Positions 7,214 to 14,588 of a stretch of DNA of 64,000 bases are shown piece after piece. This DNA comes from a virus. A model generated the notes under the pieces. It searched no databases, was not told where the DNA came from, and worked only from the letters and a program-made list of their open reading frames with translations. The stretch is from positions 105,232-169,231 of IMG/VR virus record IMGVR_UViG_3300028666_000024, one strand, 5' to 3'. Each line of letters opens with the position of its first letter. Positions within the stretch are counted from its first letter, which is position 1. The position numbers were made by a program, and so were the translations under genes.

Positions 7214-9403
7214 ATGAAAATAAACATCAATAAAATCAGTCTTCAAAACTTCATGATATTCGGAAGTGAATCAATTGATTTCACGTTTCGGCAAGGACTT
7301 CACCTGATTACCGGCAAGAACGGTTCAGGCAAATCATCTCTTCTCAACGAAGTTTTGTCATTTTGCTGGTATGGGAAGCCTTATCGAGAAATCAAAATAG
7401 AAAAACTTTTCAACAGAAAGAACAAGAAAAATTTAAAAACATATTCAGAATTCACGATAAACGACAGAGACAAGTATGAAATTTCAAGAAATCTTCAACC
7501 AGATTCTTTTCAAATTACAAAAAACGGAGAGGATTTAAAAACTCTTTCGTCAAAAAAACTGAATCAAGATGAAATTGACAAGATTATTGGTGCTGCTTAT
7601 AATGTCTTCAAAAATGCAATATCTCTATCAATTTCTTACAATACTCCGTTCTTAAAACTCAAATCAGAAGAGAAGCGTAAATTAATTGATAATATGTTTT
7701 CATTAGCAATTATCGGGAAGATGCTTGCTAATGTTAAAAAACAACTCTCAGAAAAGACCAAAAAATTAGAACTTCTTATCAAGGACTATGAAAATCTTTA
7801 TAATCACACCCTTTTGCTTCGAACCCAATGTGATGAATTCAAGGCACACAACAAGAAAATTGAAAATGATAAACAAACAAAGATTAAAAATTGTGAAGAA
7901 AGTATTATAAATCTTAAAAATAATTTAAAAACTTTAGAATTTCATCTTGCCAAGAAAGACAGACGTAAAGATAGAATTCTGAAGGTTCTTTCAAAATTTG
8001 ATTTAAAATTTATTGAAGATTTTAAGAAAAGTATTACTAATATAATTTTTGAAAATCAAACAAAAATAGCGGCAGAAAAGTCCCGTAAGGAATCTCTTGA
8101 GAAACATGTCAAGGATATTGGAGTAATCAAGACTACAATTGTTGATAAGAGTAAGGTTGCCGCAAAGAATGCTTGGAGAATTAGTAGATTAGAATCTCTC
8201 AAGTTTAATGACAAAGAATTGAATGATAAAAATATTGAATTTGCAAAAGAATTTAATATCATTAAGTTTCAACGTGGAAGTAACAATGATAGAATTAAGT
8301 TTTTGAATGAAAATGAAATATGTCCCACCTGTAAAAATGTAATGACTGAGGAACATAGATATGAAGAAATAAGAAAACTCAACAACGAAGAACTTATATT
8401 GATTGAACGGCAGAGAATCATAACTGTTGAAACAAATAAAATTTCAAAAATTCTTAATAAGATTTCTAAACTTCAAAAACAACTTTTAAAAACATCTTCT
8501 GAAAACACTTTTATAGAACTTAATCTTAGAAATGATATTGAAAAACTTGATAAACTTCAGGAATTAATTGATAAGAGTAATAATGATTTCGGTGTTGATA
8601 TATTAAATCTTCAAGATGATATAGACAAAGGCAAAATTAAATTACGAGAAATTGAAAAGAAATTAACAAAGATTAAAAATTTAAAAAATATTATTGCTGA
8701 TGTAGAGTTAAAAATTATTCAAACAAATTATGAAATTAAAAATAATGAGAGTAATATAACTAAACTTCTTTCTGATCTTGATAATATTCAAAAGACAGAT
8801 AACCAGATAGACCTGAAGAAACATGCAGCAAACTACGAGACCAAGAGAGAAGAGTTTGTTAAGATGAAGACCGATAGAAAACTACTTGAGGGTGAGGTTG
8901 AGGATTTGAATGTTATGGTTGATGTCCTCTCTGATAAGGGTGCAAAATCTTATATCATAGACAAGTTAGTTCCTTTGTTCAATAAGAAGGTTAATGAGTA
9001 TCTTGATATTTTTGAAATACCTGTTAAAATAATATTTGATAAATTTATGAATGCACAGATATATGATGTGTCTGGTGTGACTGAGGAAATCTCTTATTAT
9101 AGCAACTCAGCCGGAGAACAGAAGAGAATAGACTTTGCAATAATGCTTTCTTTGATTGAAACTATGAAGATTATATCCAACTGGAATTCAAATATTCTCT
9201 TGATTGATGAATTGCTTGATGGTTCTGTTGATGGAGAAGGTCTTGAGAAAATGGTTGTGACTTTGAAACAATTGGCTGAGGATAAACAACTTGGAATATA
9301 TCTGATTTCTCATAGGGTAGATAATAGTTTAGATAAATACTTTGGGGATAAGTTTGAAATATCACGGACTGCAACAGGTTTTGGAAAGGTTGAAAAATTA
9401 TGA
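7214..9403 (+). CDS. 46: gp46-like recombination nuclease subunit (SbcC/Rad50 family)
   Basis: The protein (729 aa) has the Rad50/SbcC layout. Walker A is GKNGSGKSS at about 30-38, followed by a long coiled coil with the zinc hook CPTC at about 370-373 and a second coiled coil. The ABC signature NSAGEQKR is at about 631 and Walker B (ILLIDELLDGS) at about 660. It is longer than T4 gp46 (560 aa), mostly in the coiled coil. With gp47 (11211-12263) it would resect DNA ends for recombination and recombination-dependent replication. Its own promoter lies just upstream. Confidence 0.96.
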   Translation: MKININKISLQNFMIFGSESIDFTFRQGLHLITGKNGSGKSSLLNEVLSFCWYGKPYREIKIEKLFNRKNKKNLKTYSEFTINDRDKYEISRNLQPDSFQITKNGEDLKTLSSKKLNQDEIDKIIGAAYNVFKNAISLSISYNTPFLKLKSEEKRKLIDNMFSLAIIGKMLANVKKQLSEKTKKLELLIKDYENLYNHTLLLRTQCDEFKAHNKKIENDKQTKIKNCEESIINLKNNLKTLEFHLAKKDRRKDRILKVLSKFDLKFIEDFKKSITNIIFENQTKIAAEKSRKESLEKHVKDIGVIKTTIVDKSKVAAKNAWRISRLESLKFNDKELNDKNIEFAKEFNIIKFQRGSNNDRIKFLNENEICPTCKNVMTEEHRYEEIRKLNNEELILIERQRIITVETNKISKILNKISKLQKQLLKTSSENTFIELNLRNDIEKLDKLQELIDKSNNDFGVDILNLQDDIDKGKIKLREIEKKLTKIKNLKNIIADVELKIIQTNYEIKNNESNITKLLSDLDNIQKTDNQIDLKKHAANYETKREEFVKMKTDRKLLEGEVEDLNVMVDVLSDKGAKSYIIDKLVPLFNKKVNEYLDIFEIPVKIIFDKFMNAQIYDVSGVTEEISYYSNSAGEQKRIDFAIMLSLIETMKIISNWNSNILLIDELLDGSVDGEGLEKMVVTLKQLAEDKQLGIYLISHRVDNSLDKYFGDKFEISRTATGFGKVEKL

Positions 9404-9483
9404 AAGTTGAACTTCAAAAGAACGGCCTTTTAATAACCTTTGAAACTGATTTTGAAAAAGAATTTTTAAAAGAAAATTTTTAA
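9400..9483 (+). CDS. Very small protein (27 aa)
   Basis: ATG at 9400 overlaps the gp46 stop (ATGA) and the frame ends at 9483, where the next small frame starts (TAATG). T4 also has tiny genes next to gene 46. The tight coupling is the main support; function is unknown. Confidence 0.5.
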   Translation: MKVELQKNGLLITFETDFEKEFLKENF

Positions 9484-9557
9484 TGGGTGAGAATTTGGTT
9501 GCACATATAAAAACTTCATTAAGTCCTGTTGATTTTATCGGGATTAAAATAAAATAA
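9483..9557 (+). CDS. Very small protein (24 aa)
   Basis: This frame is coupled to the previous one by a TAATG overlap. It begins MGENLVAHIKTSLS and ends 21 nt before gp55. Only position and coupling support it. Confidence 0.4.
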   Translation: MGENLVAHIKTSLSPVDFIGIKIK

Positions 9558-9578
9558 AATATAGCGAGGCATAAAGTA

Positions 9579-9983
9579 ATGGTAAAAAAAGAACGTTCAA
9601 ATAACTATGTTGATAATAAGGTTTTCTATGCTCTACTTTTAGAATATTCTTTAACAAAATCTAAAAAAACTCATAATGATATTGCAAAAATATTTTTAAA
9701 GATTGCAAATAATTTTTTAAATAGACCTAGATATATTAATCTTACAATTGACAGAAAAAATGAAATGGTAAGTGATGCTACTTGGTATATGTTAAAAGCT
9801 GTACCAAAATATAATCTTGAAGAGAAAAATCCACATGCATATTTTACCAAGGTTGCAGAGAATGCATTTCTCCAATATATAAATTCATATGTTAAGAGAG
9901 ATAAAACATTCACAAGTCTTGAATATTTGTATGGTGAAGATTCTATCAAGAGTTCTGATAAATATGCAGAAAGTGAGAATTAA
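9579..9983 (+). CDS. 55: gp55-like late-transcription sigma factor
   Basis: The 134-residue protein matches T4 gp55 in length class and in the block SDATWYMLKAVPKYN followed by NPHAYFTKVAENAFLQYI, the region related to sigma region 2. In T4, gp55 directs host RNA polymerase to the late box TATAAATA and works with the sliding clamp gp45. Both the clamp gene (34045) and five late boxes are in this window. Its place near genes 46 and 47 is as in T4. A C-terminal hydrophobic clamp-binding tail is not obvious. Confidence 0.88.
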   Translation: MVKKERSNNYVDNKVFYALLLEYSLTKSKKTHNDIAKIFLKIANNFLNRPRYINLTIDRKNEMVSDATWYMLKAVPKYNLEEKNPHAYFTKVAENAFLQYINSYVKRDKTFTSLEYLYGEDSIKSSDKYAESEN

Positions 9984-9984
9984 A

Positions 9985-10251
9985 ATGGATGATACTATCA
10001 ATAACTACTTTGAATCACTTAAAAATAAAGAAATACAATCATATAAAAATAATTTAGAAAAACCAGAAGTTGTAGATAATAAAAGAAAATATATATCTGC
10101 TTTCGAATCATGGTGGGAAGATAATTACAAAGGTAAAATAGGAATTGATGAAGGAAGAATAAAAGAAATTGTAGAGAAGACTTGGAAAGCTGGATATAAA
10201 GAAGGATATGAATGGGGTCAAGAACCAACTGGATTTGGAGGTGGGTGGTAA
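9985..10251 (+). CDS. Small WW-motif protein A (88 aa)
   Basis: I chose the ATG at 9985 because it directly follows the gp55 stop and has AGTGAG upstream. The C-terminal half carries FESWWEDNY, then TWKAGYKEGYEWG. The next gene repeats this layout, so the two are tandem paralogues. The function is unknown. Confidence 0.65.
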   Translation: MDDTINNYFESLKNKEIQSYKNNLEKPEVVDNKRKYISAFESWWEDNYKGKIGIDEGRIKEIVEKTWKAGYKEGYEWGQEPTGFGGGW

Positions 10252-10389
10252 ATGGATTTTGAAACGTGGTGGAAAGAAAATTATGCTTCCAAGATGCCGG
10301 ATTCAATAATAACTACTTCTTATAAAGAACTTGCAGAGGATGCTTGGTATGCAGGTTATGGAAGAAGATGCGAAGAGGAGAATCAGTAA
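10252..10389 (+). CDS. Small WW-motif protein B (45 aa)
   Basis: It starts directly after the previous stop and reads MDFETWWKENYASK, then AEDAWYAGYGRR. This is a shortened copy of the module in the gene before it (F-E-x-W-W-x-[ED]-N-Y, then W-x-A-G-Y). It ends in a TAATG overlap with the next gene. Confidence 0.65.
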   Translation: MDFETWWKENYASKMPDSIITTSYKELAEDAWYAGYGRRCEEENQ

Positions 10390-10964
10390 TGATAAGAATT
10401 GGTCTTAGTGGAATACCGGGCAGTGGAAAGACTACATCAACAAGAGCAATATCATCAAAACTTAAAAATGTTGAAGTTGTTTCTGAATATGCTCGAAGAT
10501 ATATTTCTAAACATGGAAATATTAATAGTATTTACGAACAGTTTAGGATACTTCAAAAGCAACTTGATTGGGAAAACTCAGTAACAAATGATAAATTAAA
10601 ATATCTCATCACAGATTCACCAATTTTTTTAGGATTTATTTATTGCTCTGAACTTCCTAAAAGAGATTCAAAAGAGATTATGTTTTTCATAGATACTTTT
10701 AAACAGTTAGTAAAATTAAATTTTCCAATTCCGAGATATGATTTAATTATCCATCTGAATCCATCAAAGTCTCCAGTTAATGATGGAATCCGTGCTGAAC
10801 ATCAATTCAATTCTGAGTGGAGAAATAAAACAAATAATTTAATATTGTCAACTTATAATATTTTTCCTCCTAAAAAGCTAGTAATTATTGACAAGTATGA
10901 TATTGATGAAATAGTTGAAAAATCTTTAGAAATTATAAAGGAGATAGAAAGTGGGGAAGAATAA
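10389..10964 (+). CDS. P-loop kinase/ATPase of the NadR-like AAA_28 type
   Basis: The protein starts with a Walker A motif (GLSGIPGSGKTT) and has EYARRYISKHG soon after, the E-x-A-R-x-Y pattern typical of NadR-type nicotinamide riboside kinases and their relatives. A Walker B-like ITDSP follows. No HTH or adenylyltransferase domain is present. It may phosphorylate a nucleoside or cofactor precursor; the exact substrate cannot be read. Start at 10389 by TAATG coupling. Confidence 0.65.
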   Translation: MIRIGLSGIPGSGKTTSTRAISSKLKNVEVVSEYARRYISKHGNINSIYEQFRILQKQLDWENSVTNDKLKYLITDSPIFLGFIYCSELPKRDSKEIMFFIDTFKQLVKLNFPIPRYDLIIHLNPSKSPVNDGIRAEHQFNSEWRNKTNNLILSTYNIFPPKKLVIIDKYDIDEIVEKSLEIIKEIESGEE

Positions 10965-11068
10965 AAGGTAGTGATGGTTGGGAATATTTTGAAGTATCAG
11001 GATATAATACAGTTTTTAATAAAGAAAAAATATTTACAATTAACGTGAATTATTAAATAGGAGATTAA

Positions 11069-11218
11069 ATGGAAACCTTATTGGTTATTGGATTTTATAT
11101 TTTCGTTTTTATTGCCGTTGGTAGTGGAATTTTCAAAGTTAAAAATGATGTTAAAAATTATTGTGAAGGTAATACTTTAGAAGAAGATTTGAAAGGTATT
11201 GATATATCTAATGAATAG
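11069..11218 (+). CDS. Small single-pass membrane protein (49 aa)
   Basis: ATG at 11069 has TAGGAGAT upstream. Residues 2-22 are hydrophobic (TLLVIGFYIFVFIAVGSGIF) and would span the membrane; the rest is polar and acidic. Its stop overlaps the gp47 start (ATGAATAG). Confidence 0.65.
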   Translation: METLLVIGFYIFVFIAVGSGIFKVKNDVKNYCEGNTLEEDLKGIDISNE

Positions 11219-12263
11219 TTCTCAAACCAATAATCAAATAGCTCTAATATCCGACATTCATTTTGGTGTCAGGAAAAATAGTGAATTATTTTTAAAAAGT
11301 CAAACTAAATTTTTCTACGAGCAATTCTTTCCATATCTTAAAGCAAATGGGATTGAAAAGATTTTGATTCTTGGAGATGTATTTGAAAGCAGGACTTCTA
11401 TTGATGTTCGGATAGAGGAAGCTGCACTTGATTTTTTCAAGGAACCTTTTCAATTTGATATTCTTATTGGAAATCATGATTTGTATTATAACAATGACAA
11501 TTCTACATCATCTTTGAAAATGCTTGAAAAATATGAAAATGTAAATATTATCAATGCTGTTACTTTGGATAATGAAACAGGATTTGCTTATATTCCTTGG
11601 ATTGTAGATAAAGATAAATTTCTCAGCGGTATTGAATCACATATGACATCTGATGTGTGTTTCGGGCATTTTGATTTGTGTGGATTTAATATCCTTGGTA
11701 ATCATATTTCAAAGAATTGGTTGACTCCAGAACATTTGAAAGGTTTCAAGAAAGTATATTCTGGACATTTTCACACAAAAAGTTGTCGTCAATATGGAAA
11801 CACAACGGTTACTTATTTAGGTTGCCCTTACTGGTTGGATAGAAATGATAAGGGGCAGGAAAAAGGTTTTTATATTTTTAATACAGATACATATGAGGAT
11901 AGATTTATTGAGAATACTGTTTCTTCGAGATTTATTGATATTAAGTATCCTGAACCAATCAACAAGGATATTATTAGAGACAACTTTATAGATGTATATG
12001 TCAAAGAGGATGATGTTAATTTAAATGAGATTGAGTTCAATAAATACTTAGCAGAAATTAATGCCTGTAATCCAATTCGAAATGCAACCGTGGTAGTAGA
12101 GAAGAATAAAGATTATCTGAATAATGATGTTGAAATTGTTACAGAATCTAAAAGCATTATTGATCTTATTAAAGATTTTGTAAACGTTCAGGAAAAAATT
12201 GAAAATAAAGAATCTTTAGTTGAAAAACTTTTTAAAATTTATGAAGAATGTTTGGAGGAATAG
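11211..12263 (+). CDS. 47: gp47-like recombination nuclease subunit (SbcD/Mre11 family)
   Basis: This metallophosphoesterase has all the usual blocks: SDIHFG, LGDVFE, IGNHDLYY, GHFDLCG and SGHFHTK. At 350 residues it is close to T4 gp47 (339). It pairs with gp46 to form the Mre11-Rad50-like end-processing nuclease. I prefer the ATG at 11211, which overlaps the preceding stop, over the TTG at 11199. Confidence 0.95.
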   Translation: MNSSQTNNQIALISDIHFGVRKNSELFLKSQTKFFYEQFFPYLKANGIEKILILGDVFESRTSIDVRIEEAALDFFKEPFQFDILIGNHDLYYNNDNSTSSLKMLEKYENVNIINAVTLDNETGFAYIPWIVDKDKFLSGIESHMTSDVCFGHFDLCGFNILGNHISKNWLTPEHLKGFKKVYSGHFHTKSCRQYGNTTVTYLGCPYWLDRNDKGQEKGFYIFNTDTYEDRFIENTVSSRFIDIKYPEPINKDIIRDNFIDVYVKEDDVNLNEIEFNKYLAEINACNPIRNATVVVEKNKDYLNNDVEIVTESKSIIDLIKDFVNVQEKIENKESLVEKLFKIYEECLEE

Positions 12264-13511
12264 ATGTTACCAACAAGTGATATGAAAATTTTTGAAGAAC
12301 AGTTGAAAAATCCCAATATAGATTTTACTAATCAAAATGTAGAAGTTAAAAATAAACCTTCTAAAGTAATGAAGGTAAATAAGAATATTGTAATAACATA
12401 TCCGTGCGACAAGGGTGGTTGTTCATTCTATCGTGCAAATCAACCGTTTAATTACCTTAACTATATTTTTAAGGAAAATTTTGAAATTATTCAATCAAAC
12501 CATCAAGCATTTATTTATCAAGAAGACATCCTTGCAAGAACAAGAATGATATTTTTCCAACGTGTGTTTTCTCCTTCAGCACTTCCGGGAATGAAATTAT
12601 ATAAAGAACTTCAAAAGAAGTATGGATTTAAAATCATCTTCGAACTTGATGATTTCATATGGAAAAATCTTGATAATCCACTTGAGGGTATTCCACCTTA
12701 CAATCCGGGATACGAAGGTATTACAGACGATATAAGAAAAGCAACAAATGAGATAATGAGTATGTGTGATCTCATTACGGTTTCTTCGGAGTTTATGGGA
12801 AATTATATCAGGGATGTTGTAGGTATAAAGGTTCCAATTGTCTTTATTAAAAATTCTGTTGCTCAATATATGTGGGGAACTAAGCGCAGACCACAGATAA
12901 CAGAAAAGATAACTAAACCTAAAGTAATTTACACAGGATCTCCACTTCATTACTCAAACGGTGTAGTTCAAAAAAATGGTAAACTTTATTTTGATAAATC
13001 TAAACAACTACTTGGAGATTTTGAAATTTCTTGGGCTGAGTGGATTTTGAAGGCCGTTAAGGATGATAAGATTGAAATGTGTTTTATGGGTGGACTTCCA
13101 TTTTTCCTTGAAGAGGTAAAAGACAAAATCAAAGTTATCAAATGGATTAATCCTTGGGTATATCATATTCCCATTCAAAGTTACCAACCTGATTTCTTTA
13201 TCGGTCCTCTCTGCAAGAATCATTTCAATGCATCAAAATCCGATATTAAGATGATTGAAGCATTTGCCTCTGGTGGAGCGTTTGTAGGCACTGTTTTCTC
13301 AGGTGACTCTAACTACACCTCACCTTACGATACCGCCTTCCTGAAGCTCCCTGACACGGCTACGGTACAGGATATTGAAAGGTGTATTGAAGATGCTTGT
13401 GAACCAAATATATATAACGCCATAACTGAAAAACAGTATAATTTTATGTTATCTGAAGGTAGATATTTGGAGTCTGCTGCCGCTATTAAGATGTGGAGTT
13501 CGATATTATAA
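12264..13511 (+). CDS. GT-B fold glycosyltransferase (GT4-like)
   Basis: The 415-residue protein has a GT-B layout. The N-terminal half contains FELDDFIW and a phosphate-binding-like SSEFMG stretch, then VIYTGSP at the domain junction. The C-terminal half has ASKSDIKMIEAFASGGAFVGT, which resembles the nucleotide-sugar-binding E-x7-E region of GT4 enzymes. It starts directly after gp47. Possible roles are modification of phage DNA, host surface or virion; the sequence does not decide. Confidence 0.75.
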   Translation: MLPTSDMKIFEEQLKNPNIDFTNQNVEVKNKPSKVMKVNKNIVITYPCDKGGCSFYRANQPFNYLNYIFKENFEIIQSNHQAFIYQEDILARTRMIFFQRVFSPSALPGMKLYKELQKKYGFKIIFELDDFIWKNLDNPLEGIPPYNPGYEGITDDIRKATNEIMSMCDLITVSSEFMGNYIRDVVGIKVPIVFIKNSVAQYMWGTKRRPQITEKITKPKVIYTGSPLHYSNGVVQKNGKLYFDKSKQLLGDFEISWAEWILKAVKDDKIEMCFMGGLPFFLEEVKDKIKVIKWINPWVYHIPIQSYQPDFFIGPLCKNHFNASKSDIKMIEAFASGGAFVGTVFSGDSNYTSPYDTAFLKLPDTATVQDIERCIEDACEPNIYNAITEKQYNFMLSEGRYLESAAAIKMWSSIL

Positions 13512-13530
13512 ACCAAGGTGAAGATTTTTC

Positions 13531-13559
13531 TTGACTTCTCTATTTTAAAATGGTATTAT
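13531..13559 (+). promoter_or_regulatory. Sigma70-like promoter, TGGTATTAT type
   Basis: TTGACT, 17 bp, TATTAT with TG upstream of the -10. It would start transcription at about 13566, so a micro-frame beginning at 13562 is unlikely to be a gene. It drives the operon from 13614 to the polymerase. Confidence 0.8.
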
Positions 13560-13613
13560 ATATGCAACAAAATCAGTTCAACCTTATGGATAAGATGAGA
13601 AAACAGGGACGAA

Positions 13614-13988
13614 ATGAAAAAACTGCCAGAAGAGGTTAAGATTTTTGACACTGTTTATCCGATACAATACTTTGATTCTTATGAAGATGTAGATCCTGAT
13701 AAAAATTCTGAAGATGATCTTGCTGGTTGTTATGATCCATCTACTACAACAATTAGAATTTGGCGTGGGGAAAGAAGCAGGACAGAAATCATGAAAATTA
13801 TCCTTCATGAGGTTATCCATATTATAGGTGAAAAATTTAATGTTGAGATGCTTAGAAGTGACTCCCCGAAGAATGATTGTTTCGTTGATGTTTTAGCTAT
13901 GGCGTTTAATACACTTCTTGTAGATAATCCAGAAGTTTTTAACTACGAAACCACCGTACAGACTGCGATAGAGGAGATGACTGAATGA
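13614..13988 (+). CDS. Putative zinc metallopeptidase (HEVIH)
   Basis: The protein (124 aa) has ILHEVIHIIGEKF, an HExxH zinc site in a helix, followed by a helix with an acidic DVLAMAF. This resembles ImmA/IrrE- or SprT-like zincins. Whether it is an active protease is unknown. A second small HExxH protein is encoded at 44930. It overlaps the next gene by 4 nt. Confidence 0.6.
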   Translation: MKKLPEEVKIFDTVYPIQYFDSYEDVDPDKNSEDDLAGCYDPSTTTIRIWRGERSRTEIMKIILHEVIHIIGEKFNVEMLRSDSPKNDCFVDVLAMAFNTLLVDNPEVFNYETTVQTAIEEMTE

Positions 13989-14365
13989 GTTTTTTCAAAT
14001 CTGATACAGCAAAGAAGTATAAACTGAAAAGATGTCCCTTCTGTGGTAGTTATGAAATTCATTTTCAAGAGACGAGACGAGGTTATGTTGGGTGTAGTAA
14101 AGAAGATATAAAACTAATTGTAGAAAAAGATAGATTGTGGAATGTTTCATGTTTTGATTGTGATTGTGAAACTTTATCATATTCAAAAGATGATTTTGAA
14201 ATGTGTTTTAAAGATTACTTTCCAACCTTTGAAGATCTTCTTGTAAAGGAATGGAATAGAAGGACTTCTCTTTTAAAAAGGATTATAGAATTTTTTCAAT
14301 GGAACTGGAAAAATTACTATTATATAATTTATTATAAAATATTCAAAATTAAAGAGGAGAAATAA
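13985..14365 (+). CDS. Lar-like zinc-finger protein
   Basis: The N-terminal part has KRCPFCGSYEI, then WNVSCFDCDCE, and later VKEWNRR. This is the CPFCG - C-x-x-C - WN-x-R pattern of the restriction-alleviation (Lar) zinc ribbon family. The C-terminal tail is rich in Tyr, Trp and Ile. The family is clear; whether it affects restriction here is not known. Confidence 0.65.
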   Translation: MSFFKSDTAKKYKLKRCPFCGSYEIHFQETRRGYVGCSKEDIKLIVEKDRLWNVSCFDCDCETLSYSKDDFEMCFKDYFPTFEDLLVKEWNRRTSLLKRIIEFFQWNWKNYYYIIYYKIFKIKEEK

Positions 14366-14586
14366 TGATTATAAGCATGAGTCAAAAATACTGTGATAAG
14401 TGTAAGAAAATTACAGACCATAACTTTGATATCTGTTGTGAATGTAAAGAAAGAAATATTGCTAAAGCAAAGCAGAAATATGAAGATAATTGGAATAAAA
14501 TGTCAGTTGATGAAAAGTTATTATATCTTAGAGATAGAATAGATGAAAAATCAAACAACACATCAATTTACGACAGGTTATATTAA
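14365..14586 (+). CDS. Small zinc-ribbon protein (73 aa)
   Basis: It has YCDKCKKITDHNFDICCECKE, two C-x-x-C pairs that probably bind one zinc, then a charged helix. An in-frame ATG at 14377 is an alternative start. It ends 2 nt before the DNA polymerase start. Confidence 0.6.
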   Translation: MIISMSQKYCDKCKKITDHNFDICCECKERNIAKAKQKYEDNWNKMSVDEKLLYLRDRIDEKSNNTSIYDRLY

Positions 14587-14588
14587 AA

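Noticed and set aside
7061-7246. Minus-strand open frame across the gp46 promoter
   Set aside because: It runs through the promoter and start of gp46 and has no ribosome site; a chance frame.
10974-11048. A 24-codon frame (ATG 10974) in the gap before the small membrane protein
   Set aside because: Ribosome site overlaps oddly with the start, no coupling with neighbours, and the composition is that of random AT-rich DNA.
13562-13639. Micro-frame starting next to the -10 box upstream of the HEVIH gene
   Set aside because: The predicted transcript starts after its ATG, and it overlaps the real gene at 13614.
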